Shown here piece by piece: positions 9,571-18,800 of a DNA stretch of 29,425 nucleotides (positions within the stretch are counted from its first letter, which is position 1; each line of letters starts with the position of its first letter). A program made the position numbers and the translations under genes. Below the pieces are notes generated by a model that saw only the letters and a program-made list of their open reading frames with translations, was not told where the DNA came from and ran no database searches. This stretch comes from Chara braunii (lineage: Eukaryota > Streptophyta > Charophyceae > Charales > Characeae): positions 1,125,515-1,154,939 of the forward strand of contig BFEA01000355.1 of NCBI GenBank assembly GCA_003427395.1. The letters run 5' to 3'.

Positions 9571-10859
9571 AATTTTCTTAAACTATACTCTTCTCTCAAT
9601 TTTTTCCTCACACTACCTACCTACCACTACTCCTACCTAAGGGTGACTAAGCTCCTTCATAGAGGATTTGACAGTTTGCATCAGTAGTCTGCGAAAAGTA
9701 TCCTTAGTCATCCGATCGCCTATAGTGATATTCCTCTGTTCCAACTAGGTTTTCCATTGGACCTGTTTCTGAATATCCATCTCCTCTAATTGGGCTAGGC
9801 ACCTTTTCCGTTTAGCGGTCCAGTACATGTCTGAAATGGGGTGCTTCCCCCATTCTCTTTTTGCCAATGTCACTGTTTGCAATAACTTCTTTTCCTTACT
9901 GTTCCTCAAGGTTGATTTAAGTTGAGACAGGTTATTTAAGAATTTTGCAGTATCCTCATTCCTACCTCTACCCAATCTTCCTCCCTTGTGAACAGGGTTC
10001 TGGCCTCATTCCACTGTTTCAAGTGAGTCCGCACCCATTGCACAACATTTGGGTCTTGTAGGTGTGACGTGTTCAATTTGAAATAAGATTTCCCAAACTT
10101 GTTCTGTCGAGACAAATTAAAGTTAACAATGATTGGATTATGATCTGAGAGAATTTGGCTATGGGGCTCAACTTGCATACAGTTGTCCCAAGCCTGCCCT
10201 CTCATCAAGAAAAAATCCAATCTCCTCCGTATTGGCGGGGACTGAGATTCGTGCCAAGTGTATCATGGCTCATCCGGGTGCAGGGTCCTATAGGCGTTTG
10301 TTAGGTCCTGAGCAACCATGAAGGCATTAAGGAACCTACTGTCACTTCGCCTAGTGTGTCTGTCTGGGCTATCTAGCCCTGGGTTGAGCGTCACATTCCA
10401 TTCTGCACCTATGACCAAGTTCTCAGAGTCCGGTAAGAAACTAGGTAGTTCCTGTAGAAAGGTAAGACGTTCCTTATAAGATACCGGGGTATAAACTGAC
10501 ATTATTGTCCACGGCTCGTTTTCAATCAAAATCTTAACCCAAACCCATTTCCCCCAAAGATCAGTCATCTGATCTAAAACAATTATTTCCAAATCTTTAT
10601 GTATTAAGATCCCTACTCCTCCCCTAGAGCCATGCATTTGATTTTTTCCTCGTGCTGGTGCCCAAAAGTGCTTACCCGTCCACCATTTAGAAATATCTTG
10701 AATACGGAACTCATCAAGTTTAGATTCTTGGATACAGACAATGTGGACCGCTTTTGAGTGGATCCAACTTTTCAGTCTTTGTCTTTTGAATCTGTTGTTA
10801 TTGTCACACAGACCGCGTACATTCCATGAAGCAATGCGAAGTCTACCTCTAAGAGGCAT
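9571..10859 (-). pseudogene. LINE ORF2 N-terminal APE endonuclease, 3'-truncated
   Basis: Nicks target DNA to prime reverse transcription. The apurinic-endonuclease-like fold is visible: ASWNVRGL (Asn), CIQESK (catalytic Glu), GGVGILI, SVYTPVS, GAEWNVTLN, RRRLDFFLM and SDHNPI (terminal Asp-His pair). In GAEWN the usual Asp of the G-D-W/F-N motif is Glu, a transversion likely to impair catalysis. A TGA at 10263-10265 interrupts between HPDEP and YTWHES. The frame continues as KQWNEARTLF and later GDRMTKDTFRRLL, the segment just ahead of RT in plant LINEs, with stops at about 9745 and 9640, then poly(A). The ATG at 10859 overlaps the ORF1 stop. Confidence 0.88.
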
Positions 10860-12862
10860 CCTTCATCTCGGCGCCGCATTTGCTATGGATTCGGCCACCG
10901 AGTTCCAAGTTCATGTCCCCGGATTTCCTCCTTCGTATGCCCTCCGAATCCCCATCTGTCCTAGTTTCTTCCCACGGTAAGCGAAGGGTTTCAGCCATAG
11001 AATCAGAGAACAGAACCTGTCTATGCCCTGAATGGAAAAACCATCGTGCAATTATTCTGGCAGTGAAATAACCCTTGAAGCTGATACGATCTAGACCATC
11101 ATTTAGGGGTGACTTGAGCAGAGCAAGCGGGAACCAGTCCTTATCCAAGGATGAAAGGACCTGCTTGACATCGTTCAACATTTTAGAATCCAAAAAGACA
11201 TAGTACAACCTTGCTTTATTACCCAAGCTGTCCAGTGTTATATCCACACCTACTCTGAGTGTCGGTATGACCCGCAATTTCAGACAGGCCGGCACGAGTT
11301 TTTTAGCTTTCGCTAAAATATTGGATTGGGTCAGGGCTTCCTCCGTGTAGGAGGTTGGCAACTCCATGTCCCCATTAGCCAACATATTCGCCATCACCAT
11401 AACTCCATTATTCGAATTTGCAAGAATCAGTGGAATGAAAATTCTTGGGATGTTCATATCAGACGCGTCTAGAGTTACGATAGGGTTAGCAGATAAGGAC
11501 TCTTCCCCTGACCCGAAGGCTCCATCTGTCCTCCTCCCTCCTTCCATCAGACCAGACCGTCCCCTATCCTTCGATCCCATTTCCGAAGGTTTTCCTCCCT
11601 GCGCCTACCGACTCCCCCTGCGAGTACTCCAACTGCGTGTCCTTCTAGTCTCGATTTCGTTTCCTCCTCCTCCCCGTTCGATTCCTCTTCTTCTTCCGAC
11701 ATCCCCCTTCCATTGTCTGAGGCCCCTTTCGGAGTTGAGCTAGTCTTCCCTTTCCTTTTTCCCTGCTTTCTATTTTTGAACCCGTTTTTACTTCCACTTC
11801 CCCTTCTGCTTCCCGCCGAACTATCCGATCTGACCGCCTCCTTATAGGAACGGTCAAAATTTCTGCGAAATCCATCCTTCCCTTTTTGTCTACGACTTCC
11901 TTCATCCCTATCTCTCCGATTCGGAAAACGGCGGAATCCTGACAATGGGGGAATTTCCCCGACCGGTAGAAACCCTGAAAGGGGGGTTCAGGGGCGATTG
12001 GTTTCCCATCCGCAGCTGCGAAGGGATCTGCCTCGATGAGGGCAGGGCAACAAGGATCCTTATCGGTATGATAAAACGTTTTGCAGGAATCGCACCAAGG
12101 GGTGCTTGCCGAAATNACCTCGAAGTAGTAGTCCCCCTGATTAGGGATTCCAACTACTAATCTCNGTCTCACNNTTTCTTTAGCCGTTGTTTCCAAGTCA
12201 AATCTGACCGTTNCCAATTCCGATTCTTCTTCATCCGGTTCCATAGGGTGTACCACCAAAACCTNCCCAAAAGTACCTTCGACAGCAGCCTGTAACGCTG
12301 GCATCAGCTGCAGAGGNACTCGGGAACATCTGATCCAGAAAACCTTCGGGACTCCGTCTTTGAAATCTTTCATTTCCACAAAAGTCATCCATGGACTGAA
12401 GGTTACCCGATATTCTTTTCCCTCCACACAGATAACATCCGATTTCTTTTGAAGCATNCACTCCACCACCTTAGTCTGGGAAGAGACGAAGGAGCAAAGG
12501 TTCTTGCCTTCGCTCTNGTATCGACCTCTTTTAACACTTTCATCAATGAGTCCAGCGTCATACCATGAATTCTCATACACTCTCACTAATTTTTTCTTCA
12601 ATTTGTNGGAGAGCGTTATGGCGTCGTTCTGAAATTGAATTGTCACCGCATGTTTCTTTAACCATTCAATATTGTGTTCCGAGAATTCTGCATTGAGGTC
12701 AAACCGAGCAATCTCCTCGGTCAGACTATCGACCCCAATGTCCAGTCCGGTTGGCAGAATGCCATCCTTGAAATATGCATCAAACAGTTCATTAATCTGT
12801 TCTTTCTCTGCCATCGTGTAAGCTTGTCTGTTCCCCCCTCCTCCTTCCCCCTGTTCATTCAT
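10849..12862 (-). pseudogene. LINE ORF1 protein (DUF4283-like RNA-binding), frameshifted
   Basis: Nucleic-acid chaperone that coats LINE RNA. The start chosen is the ATG at 12862 (MNEQGEGGGG); another ATG lies at 12814. The RRM-like DUF4283 region spans about 12415-12122 (VTFSPWMTFVEMKDFKDGVPKVF, then a WIRCSR-type strand). A CCHC-like knuckle C-x2-C-x4-H-x5-C (CDSCKTFYHTDKDPC) is encoded at 12050-12094. A basic and Ser/Glu-rich linker follows, readable in a second frame from 11945 to 11547. The C-terminal part (11580-10849, containing LVPACLKLRVIPTLRVGVD) is in a third frame, so two frameshifts separate the parts. Ns at 12116, 12165, 12173-12174, 12213, 12265, 12317, 12458, 12517 and 12607 make fine detail unsafe. 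Confidence 0.75.
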
Positions 12863-12910
12863 TGATACATCTATTAACCTCGAAGCCAAAATCAGAATCA
12901 AACCCAAGGA

Positions 12911-13754
12911 GCGGGGTACTAATTGGATGAAGTCAATGCGTCCGTTAAATATCCGTGCACAATCCTAATTGGATACTATATGGCGGTTTCTATAAATTAG
13001 AATAAGCCCAAGCATTTTCCAACCAGACAAGGTTTTGAAAGTTGAATCAGATATACCTCTTGTCGTTATCATCGCTCTCGTTCACTTATCTCCCCAGTCC
13101 GGGGGAGCTTCGAGGGCTTCAAGGTTCATAAGTCAGCCTCGGTATCGTTGTCCAGTTCGTATTCTCCATTCGGGCGTGGGAAGGGGTAGATGCTGGAGAG
13201 CAGAGCGGCCGCTAGCAGGCGAGAAGCACGACCCCAAAGGAAGCCGTTCTTATACTAGATGGACAAGGGCTCTTGTACCCCAACCGCCATAGTTGAACCA
13301 TGACAGTCAAGCGGCACTGCTTCTACCTTGGAATTATCGAAAGCAAAACATGGGCCGTGTCTGTCGCGGTGAGTTGCGCGTAGCGCTAACCGCAGCGGCG
13401 TCCGGTACTCTCCCTTAAACGCCTCCGTCTGCTTTTAATGCGCAAAAAGAACTTGAGACTACGATATGGCCAGTTCGGGAGGTCCCTCGAGCCTGCAGGA
13501 TACCGGCCAGGGGACGGCCGGTAGCACCAGGGATAAAGCGGACCAATCCCCCGTGCCTCCCCTCAGGCCCCTCCCCTACGAACATAGCAGACTCTGCTTG
13601 ATGCCGATCGGGGGATCCAGTGGTCTATCTCTTGGGTAGCGGGTGCCAAGAATTGCTGAGATTGCCGGGATAGCTCCGGGTTGAATTGTGAGGTCCCCGG
13701 CCTCGTTTCAATGATTGATTGTTAATTGTTAATAAAGTGAAAGTTTGCGGGGGG
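12911..13754. other. Possible LINE 5' leader and anonymous sequence, with a polyadenylation-like end
   Basis: 12911 to about 13025 is probably the LINE 5' leader. From about 13035 no protein is recognised. On the plus strand AATAAA lies at 13731-13736 and is followed 18 nt later by 15 A (13755-13769), the layout of an mRNA 3' end, so 13035-13769 could be a processed retrocopy of an unknown transcript. The same A-run can also be read as the T tail of the adjacent SINE on the minus strand; both cannot be excluded. Confidence 0.35.
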
Positions 13755-14006
13755 AAAAAAAAAAAAAAAGGCCAAGACTCTCCCACACACGACTGGCAAC
13801 CCACTCACACTCACACGCCCACAGATGTTGGCTGACTATCTCAGTTGGTTGGCAGGCCGGTATGGGATTGAACTCACGACCTCCCGAATGCCACTTGCGT
13901 GCCTAACCAATTGAGCTTACCAAGCTTACGGCATGCAGGCACGGGATTGAACTCGCGACCTCCCGAATGCCACTCGCGTGCCTAACCAATTGAGCTTGGC
14001 CGTTGG
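13755..14006 (-). mobile_element. tRNA-derived SINE with duplicated tRNA-like head
   Basis: The minus strand carries Pol III internal promoter boxes twice, 79 bp apart: A box-like AAGCTCAATTGGTTAGG at 13981-13997 and 13902-13918, and B box-like GAGTTCAATCC at 13944-13954 and 13865-13875. The two heads are nearly identical. The downstream body contains GTGTGAGTGTGAGTGGG and ends in GGCC followed by 15 T, which would terminate Pol III. The tRNA-like part does not close into a good cloverleaf as read by eye, so this is a SINE rather than a tRNA gene. Confidence 0.72.
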
Positions 14007-14332
14007 ATGTTGACGATACATATGAGCAGAGAAAGAGAAGCCCGAGTCAGTGAAAAAAGAAGGGAAAAGAAAAAAACACAGAAGAAAGCAGGAAAGCACA
14101 GGTACAGAAGGACAGCAAAACGCAACGCTTCGAAAGAAAAAGCGACGGTCGAGAGGACAGTAGAGCGAAGAGCCGCAGAGGGCGAGTGCGAGTCCGAGGA
14201 GAGGAGAGGAGAGGAGAGAAAGGGAAAAGAAAATGAAGCAGCAACATGCAGAGGAGAGGGAACTGAAGCTGCGGCTCTCCGCTCTTCGTTGCATGTATCA
14301 TTCGAAGGATCTGTTAGCTTAACGGCATATGC

Positions 14333-14379
14333 GTTAAAATTGGAACGATACAGTAAAAAAGAAGGATCAATTAGCATGG
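14333..14379 (+). pseudogene. U6 snRNA fragment (catalytic core region)
   Basis: GTTAAAATTGGAACGATACAG, then an inserted A-rich stretch, then AGAAGG and ATTAGCATGG. This matches U6 from the segment before the ACAGAGA box through the AGC triad, with insertions. The 5' hairpin and 3' stem are diverged beyond recognition. It shares the GTTAAAATTGG form with the other two U6-like sequences here, where typical plant U6 has GATAAAATTGG, suggesting descent from the host's own U6. Confidence 0.75.
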
Positions 14380-14399
14380 TCTCACAAGCCGAGGAAAGA

Positions 14400-14819
14400 T
14401 GAGAAGAGAGAGAGAGAGTATATAGTATGAACGTCGCGCTGTGTACCGACGATCTAGGACAGGGTTGCTCGTACGACAGCTCAGCAGAGATGTGAAGCGG
14501 TATTAGAGAGGAGGTACGCAGGTGGAAGGCGAGATTCTCGGCCAGAGCGACATAGTTGCGTGTCAGACAGCTCGTCAGGAACCAGAACGTGGGAGGAGGG
14601 AGGAGGAGGGAGGAGGAAGGAAGGGAAGGAAGATACAAGCCAGGTTGCAACAACGGCGGAGAGCAGCTGTCGTATGCGTGTGCACGTATTGATAGTACGT
14701 TCGACAGATCAGGCGGTGCCAGTGTGACGCACAGGCTTCCCAGCGTCGATCATAGGCAAACGTGTGTCCATACATGCGTGCGTGCACACACATGCCCAGA
14801 CCGTAGTATCAAGCAGAAG

Positions 14820-14883
<64 letters not shown>

Positions 14884-14953
14884 ACCACTCAGGCGCGCCC
14901 AATCGCAGACACTTATCTGCGCGGTCAGCGCACATACAGATTGAACAAGGGGG

Positions 14954-15024
<71 letters not shown>

Positions 15025-15032
15025 GGCGAAAC
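14400..15032 (+). promoter_or_regulatory. Upstream region of the 15033 gene with two (GA)n tracts
   Basis: Pure GA dinucleotide tracts occupy 14823-14881 and 14957-15022, only 10 nt before the ATG. In land plants GA repeats near promoters and 5' UTRs are bound by BASIC PENTACYSTEINE factors; a similar role here is inference. The frame stays open through both tracts (Arg-Glu repeats) but begins at a non-ATG codon, so I treat this as leader rather than coding. No TATA box was identified with confidence. Confidence 0.5.
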
Positions 15033-16973
15033 ATGGTTCCGTCAATGGTGATGAGGGTTCTACGATCGGCCGAGTTACAGAGCATCTTGGTATGGCCACT
15101 ATTGCTGAGGAATTTCGTGGATGCACTTTCTCCGTCTGAAGGACCTTCACCTACCAAAGACGCGATGGCGGTACTCGAGTCCTCCTTCTCCTTATCTCCC
15201 TCCTCGTCTTCCTCCTCCTCCCCTTCCATGTCATCTGGTTGGTGGAGCCAGATCGAGAGCCTGTTCGTGTTGATGGTGGAGATCGGGATTGCACTGTTCA
15301 AAGCTGCGCTGTTGGGATCAACAAGTTTTGCCCGGGCTGTTTCTTCGAATCTTCTCGATGTCTTCTCCACCTCCACCTCCTCCTCCTCCTCCTCCTCCTC
15401 CTCCCCCTCCCCCTCCTCCTCCTCTCTCTCTCTCTCCAGCTCTAATTACGCCCTCTGGTCTGGTACACATTCCACGATTTCAGTGATGCAGCATCCGAAG
15501 ATAGCGGAATCTTCTTTGTGCCCCCCTCCTCCTCCTCCTCCTCCTCCTCCTCCATCTTTTCCATCCTCTCCTTCTCCCTCTCCCTCCCCTTGTCCTTCTG
15601 ACGCCATATCCAGGTGCTTGATGCATGCACTTAGCGTCCTGACCGAGCTGTCCGCCCATTCCGACAAGTACGGTTTCGTCAGGTCGCTGGCAGAGCGGAT
15701 CGTCGCAGAAAATTCGCGCGAGGCTCATCGGCAGTCTCCGACTCCTCCTGCTTCCGCTGCTCGACTCGCAGAGGACGTCAACAAAAAAGCTCTTGCGTGG
15801 GCTTTCGCACGTACGTCTGCGCTTCTGGCGGATGCGCTACAGAGTTGCTGCAACCTCGGCGGCAGCAGTAGATGGGACGCTGGAGGAGGAGGAGGAGGTG
15901 GAATGGGAGGAGGAATGGGAGGAGAAAGAGGTGGTGGATGGCAGGAGATAGGAGGGGCTGTTTGTGGAATCGCCCACAATGTTCTGCTTCGTGTTGAGAC
16001 ATGGACGTCCACGATGGTCACGGGCAAGAAGAACGTCGTCGGCTTGGGCTCTTCGTCTCCTCCTTCCCCGGCGGCCATAGCCGAGAGAGCAGAGAAGTTC
16101 GCAGGCGAGCTAGCCTGGCTGGTCGATGTTATGTGCAAGTACTGTTCCTCTCCCGACGCGCTGGAGGAGGTGGCTGCGTACTGGAGCAGGGAGTTTCGAC
16201 TGGCCGACGTGGCTAATGCCACCTGCATGGCGACGAGCGGCGCGAGTCTAGGAGGAGGAGGAGGAGGAGGAGGAGCTGGCGGGAGGGATTGCACTCGAGT
16301 ATCTAGCCTCTTGCGCGTTCAAAGGGCGCTCGTTTACGTAACGACAAGGCTGTGGAGAGCTGTTGGCTATGGAGATTTGATGATTCCTGAGGAGGTACGA
16401 TTCGGTCTCGTGGTGCTATGGTTGCCGTTGACTTGCAAGTCGGCTCCGATCGCGATCCCGACCATGACTTCGTCGTCGTCGATGCTAATCTCTGCAGCCG
16501 TTGGCGGCGTACCTTCTGCACACAACGCCATAGGCGGCGCTCTGGGGGGCGTAGGAGGAGGAGGAGGAGGAGGAGGAGGGGTTGTAGGTCTAGGTGGCGG
16601 AGGGGGTGCGTCTTCGGCATTGGAGCATGGTGAATCGTCGTTTTGGTACTCAGAAGTGCAAGATAGAAGAGAGATTATGGAAACGGATAGGGATCTGGAC
16701 ATGGTTGTCCGGACTCTCCCTGCAGCAGAGCAGGAGGCGGTTTTCCGGCTATGGCTGCAGGAGTTCGCTTGTTCGCCGTACGATCGGCCGAATCTGACGA
16801 AAGCGTACGAGCTATGGCGATCCAAGGCGCGCCAAGCCGCCGTGCTCGCCGCCGCGCTCTCCTCTGTCGCGGCCTCCTCTGTCGTTGTCAGCGAGGAATC
16901 CTCCTCCTCCTCCTCCTCCTCCTCCTCTTCCTCGTCGTCGTCGTCGTCTCCCCCATCCGTGTCGCCAGCGTAG
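15033..16973 (+). CDS. At1g63850-like protein (C-terminal domain of a plant BTB/POZ-related family), 646 aa, low-complexity rich
   Basis: The ATG at 15033 has a good plant context (AAC before, G after) and starts MVPSMVMRVLRSAELQ. The conserved part is C-terminal. An AWLVDVMCKYCSSPDALEEV segment at about 358-377 is followed by RLADVANATC. IPEEVRFGLVVLWLPL (about 450) then resembles the family's VPKETRFALLQTWLEPL-type motif. VRTLPAAEQEAVFRLWLQ with NLTKAYELWRSKAR (about 557-602) resembles the family's terminal LPLQQQQAILMNWF/AFEVWWRR-type motif. No BTB domain is visible upstream, unlike the land-plant proteins. Seven or more homopolymer tracts interrupt it: Ser near 52-66, 109-133 and 620-638; Pro near 163-174; Gly near 283-296, 404-413 and 505-516. 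It is a single uninterrupted exon. Function is unknown; the assignment comes from remembered motif similarity. Confidence 0.72.
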   Translation: MVPSMVMRVLRSAELQSILVWPLLLRNFVDALSPSEGPSPTKDAMAVLESSFSLSPSSSSSSSPSMSSGWWSQIESLFVLMVEIGIALFKAALLGSTSFARAVSSNLLDVFSTSTSSSSSSSSSPSPSSSSLSLSSSNYALWSGTHSTISVMQHPKIAESSLCPPPPPPPPPPPSFPSSPSPSPSPCPSDAISRCLMHALSVLTELSAHSDKYGFVRSLAERIVAENSREAHRQSPTPPASAARLAEDVNKKALAWAFARTSALLADALQSCCNLGGSSRWDAGGGGGGGMGGGMGGERGGGWQEIGGAVCGIAHNVLLRVETWTSTMVTGKKNVVGLGSSSPPSPAAIAERAEKFAGELAWLVDVMCKYCSSPDALEEVAAYWSREFRLADVANATCMATSGASLGGGGGGGGAGGRDCTRVSSLLRVQRALVYVTTRLWRAVGYGDLMIPEEVRFGLVVLWLPLTCKSAPIAIPTMTSSSSMLISAAVGGVPSAHNAIGGALGGVGGGGGGGGGVVGLGGGGGASSALEHGESSFWYSEVQDRREIMETDRDLDMVVRTLPAAEQEAVFRLWLQEFACSPYDRPNLTKAYELWRSKARQAAVLAAALSSVAASSVVVSEESSSSSSSSSSSSSSSSSPPSVSPA

Positions 16974-18600
16974 AGTCGGACACGCTCGTCTGTCGCTCAG
17001 CAAACTGTTGTCGCACACTGTCGCCTAGTTTGTCCTCGAATGTCGGACTGTGTGACGTCACAGCCCCCCTATTTACTTTGACTGTTTTTTTCGTTTGGCC
17101 TCGCTGTTTCAGTCCATTTCTTCTTCGTCTCCTTTTTCTCTCTTCTTCTCTCATTTCTTCTTCTTCTTCTTCTTCTTCTGCTGCTGCTGCTCGCCGGAAT
17201 GTGTGCGTTATGAGCATTGTCTATGTCTGTACTGTTTTCCATATGCATGGATGGGTAGCCATTGACCTCGCTATTCCCCGTTCTTCTTCTTTCTTCTTTC
17301 TCTTCTTCTTTCCCTTCTTTCTTCTTCGTAAATCTTTTTGGATGTTGCAGAATGTGGCTGACGAACGATAGCCTTCGTGTTGTCCTCTTCTTCTCAGTTA
17401 ACTAGTAGGTGTCTTCGTATGTCAGGTGGAGAGAGGTTATCGTTTAAAATGAACCAACATACTGTATGTCATCGTTTAAATAAACTGACATTTGTTTTCT
17501 CTCGGGAAACAAACTCCTGTTCTTCTTCTTCTTCTTCTTCTTCTTCTTCTTCTTTGAGCTTGTTGTCCGTGTAGGTGATGTCATGCTTTCCCTATGGACA
17601 TGGACGCGTAGCGATTGGCCTCGCTACTTCAATTCTTCTTCTTCTTGGCCCTTCTTCTTCTTCTCCTTTGGCCCTCTTCTTCTTCTCTGCTGCTTCTTCG
17701 TCTTTTCTTCTCCTTGGCCCTCTTCTTCTTCTCTGTTTTTCTTCGTCTTTTCTTCTTCTTGCCCCTCTGTACGATTCATTTTTCTTCTGGAAAGCCGACA
17801 GACTGGGTTTGAGGAGGCCTCCTGAGTCCTGAGGATGACACGGGGCGCTTCGCTTTTTGTGGATATGTTTTGTTGCCAGTAACATTTTATTCACTTGTTA
17901 TGGATCGTCAGATGATTTTTTTTTTTTATTAGCTAAACCTTTACGTGTTCCACACATAGAACAACCATCACTGATTTGCACGCAAACCGATTGGAGGGTT
18001 GAAAACTTATATAATATTGAAGTTTCTCTTTCAGTGTCTGATCGCGTAGCGGATGCGCAGCTCCTGAGTTCGCGGAACACGAGCGAGCTCGGAAGCATGC
18101 TTGTTGGCCATTGCCATTCTTTCGTTGTTGTTGTTGTTGTTGTGGTTGTTGTGGTTGTTGTGGTTGTTGTTTTGCTTTTCTTTCGTGTGCAAAAGCATGC
18201 TGGTTGGCAATTTTGTCTTCTTCTTTCTTCTTCTTTCTTCTTCTTTCTTCTTCTTCCTTCTCCTTCTTTAAATTTTGTTCTTCCTGTCATGCAAATTTCT
18301 CCGGCAGTCTTCTCCGGGGCATGGTTCGGGCAGATGGGAAAGATGATGAGCAAGTTGAAAAGTTTTGTGAACATTCTTTTCTTTTTTTCTTTTTTTTTCC
18401 CTTGGTTTCTTTGTATGTCTTGTTGTTTGTTTGTTTGTTTGTTGTTGTCAGTCGGCCCAACTCGATCCTGAGGCCACCCGTGTTCCGGCTTGAGTCGATC
18501 CCTCAGGCTGTCGACCGTAGATTGTACAAAGATCAAGGTCGATCGTCGATCGAGTGATCGTCGTCAACAATTTTGCGCTAGGGATTGGAATATTCGTGCG
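16974..18600 (+). other. Probable 3' UTR and pyrimidine-rich spacer with repeated anchor segments
   Basis: Rich in TTC, TTG and TTTG arrays (17158-17180, 17519-17553, 18123-18172, 18218-18262, 18422-18443). A TTTGGCCTCGCT-like anchor followed by TTC-rich sequence recurs at about 17091, 17245 and 17603, and AGCATGCTNGTTGGC recurs at about 18094 and 18194. AATAAA at 17477 is a candidate polyadenylation signal for the upstream gene. Open frames here encode only Ser/Phe/Leu repeats and are not called. Confidence 0.5.
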
Positions 18601-18607
18601 CCTCCAG

Positions 18608-18609
<2 letters not shown>

Positions 18610-18650
<41 letters not shown>
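18610..18650. repeat. (CT)n(CA)n compound microsatellite
   Basis: CTCTCTCT passing directly into CACACACA, preceded by CCTCCAGCTCTC. The same preceding motif and CT-to-CA transition recur at about 22236-22306. Confidence 0.95.
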
Positions 18651-18653
<3 letters not shown>

Positions 18654-18800
18654 GTTGAGTTACCCTTTGTAACCCCACTTCTAGCAGGTGGGGATGGGTG
18701 CAGGTTGGATGGGGTGTGGCCTATACCCCGGGCTGAAATAATAAATACGAGGATCAATGGGGGAACCCCGGAGGCTGGGGAAGAACCGGCGTCTGTCTGA

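Larger units (their letters stand above)
9547..12910 (-). mobile_element. Half-LINE: ORF1 plus endonuclease, no reverse transcriptase, own poly(A)
   Basis: On the minus strand: a short 5' leader, an ORF1-like protein (12862-10849), ORF2 beginning with an AP endonuclease (10859), then about 300 further codons of ORF2 that end at a poly(A) tail (24 T at 9547-9570 on the plus strand). The RT domain is entirely missing. LINE copies are normally truncated at the 5' end; this one is truncated at the 3' end yet still tailed, as if the transcript was polyadenylated early or the copy descends from an RT-less subfamily. Nine isolated N sites fall in ORF1. Confidence 0.82.

Noticed and set aside
9528-13040. 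Long target duplication for the half-LINE (CAAGTTTCGAAG near 9537 versus CAAGGTTTTGAAAG near 13026)
   Set aside because: Needs two gaps plus a substitution to align; suggestive only.
13850-14006. True tRNA genes
   Set aside because: The boxes are good, but acceptor and anticodon arms do not pair convincingly and a long SINE-like body follows.
14007-14402. 131-codon plus-strand frame rich in Lys/Arg/Glu
   Set aside because: Purine-rich low-complexity DNA with an equally long frame on the opposite strand and no recognisable motif.
14556-15032. N-terminal extension of the 15033 gene through Arg-Glu repeats
   Set aside because: The frame opens at a TTG and runs through two GA microsatellites; there is no ATG or conserved motif. 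Left as leader, with the alternative noted.
17857-18557. Frames of 150-212 codons with poly-Val, poly-Cys or poly-Thr
   Set aside because: They simply translate TTG/TTC/TTTG microsatellites.
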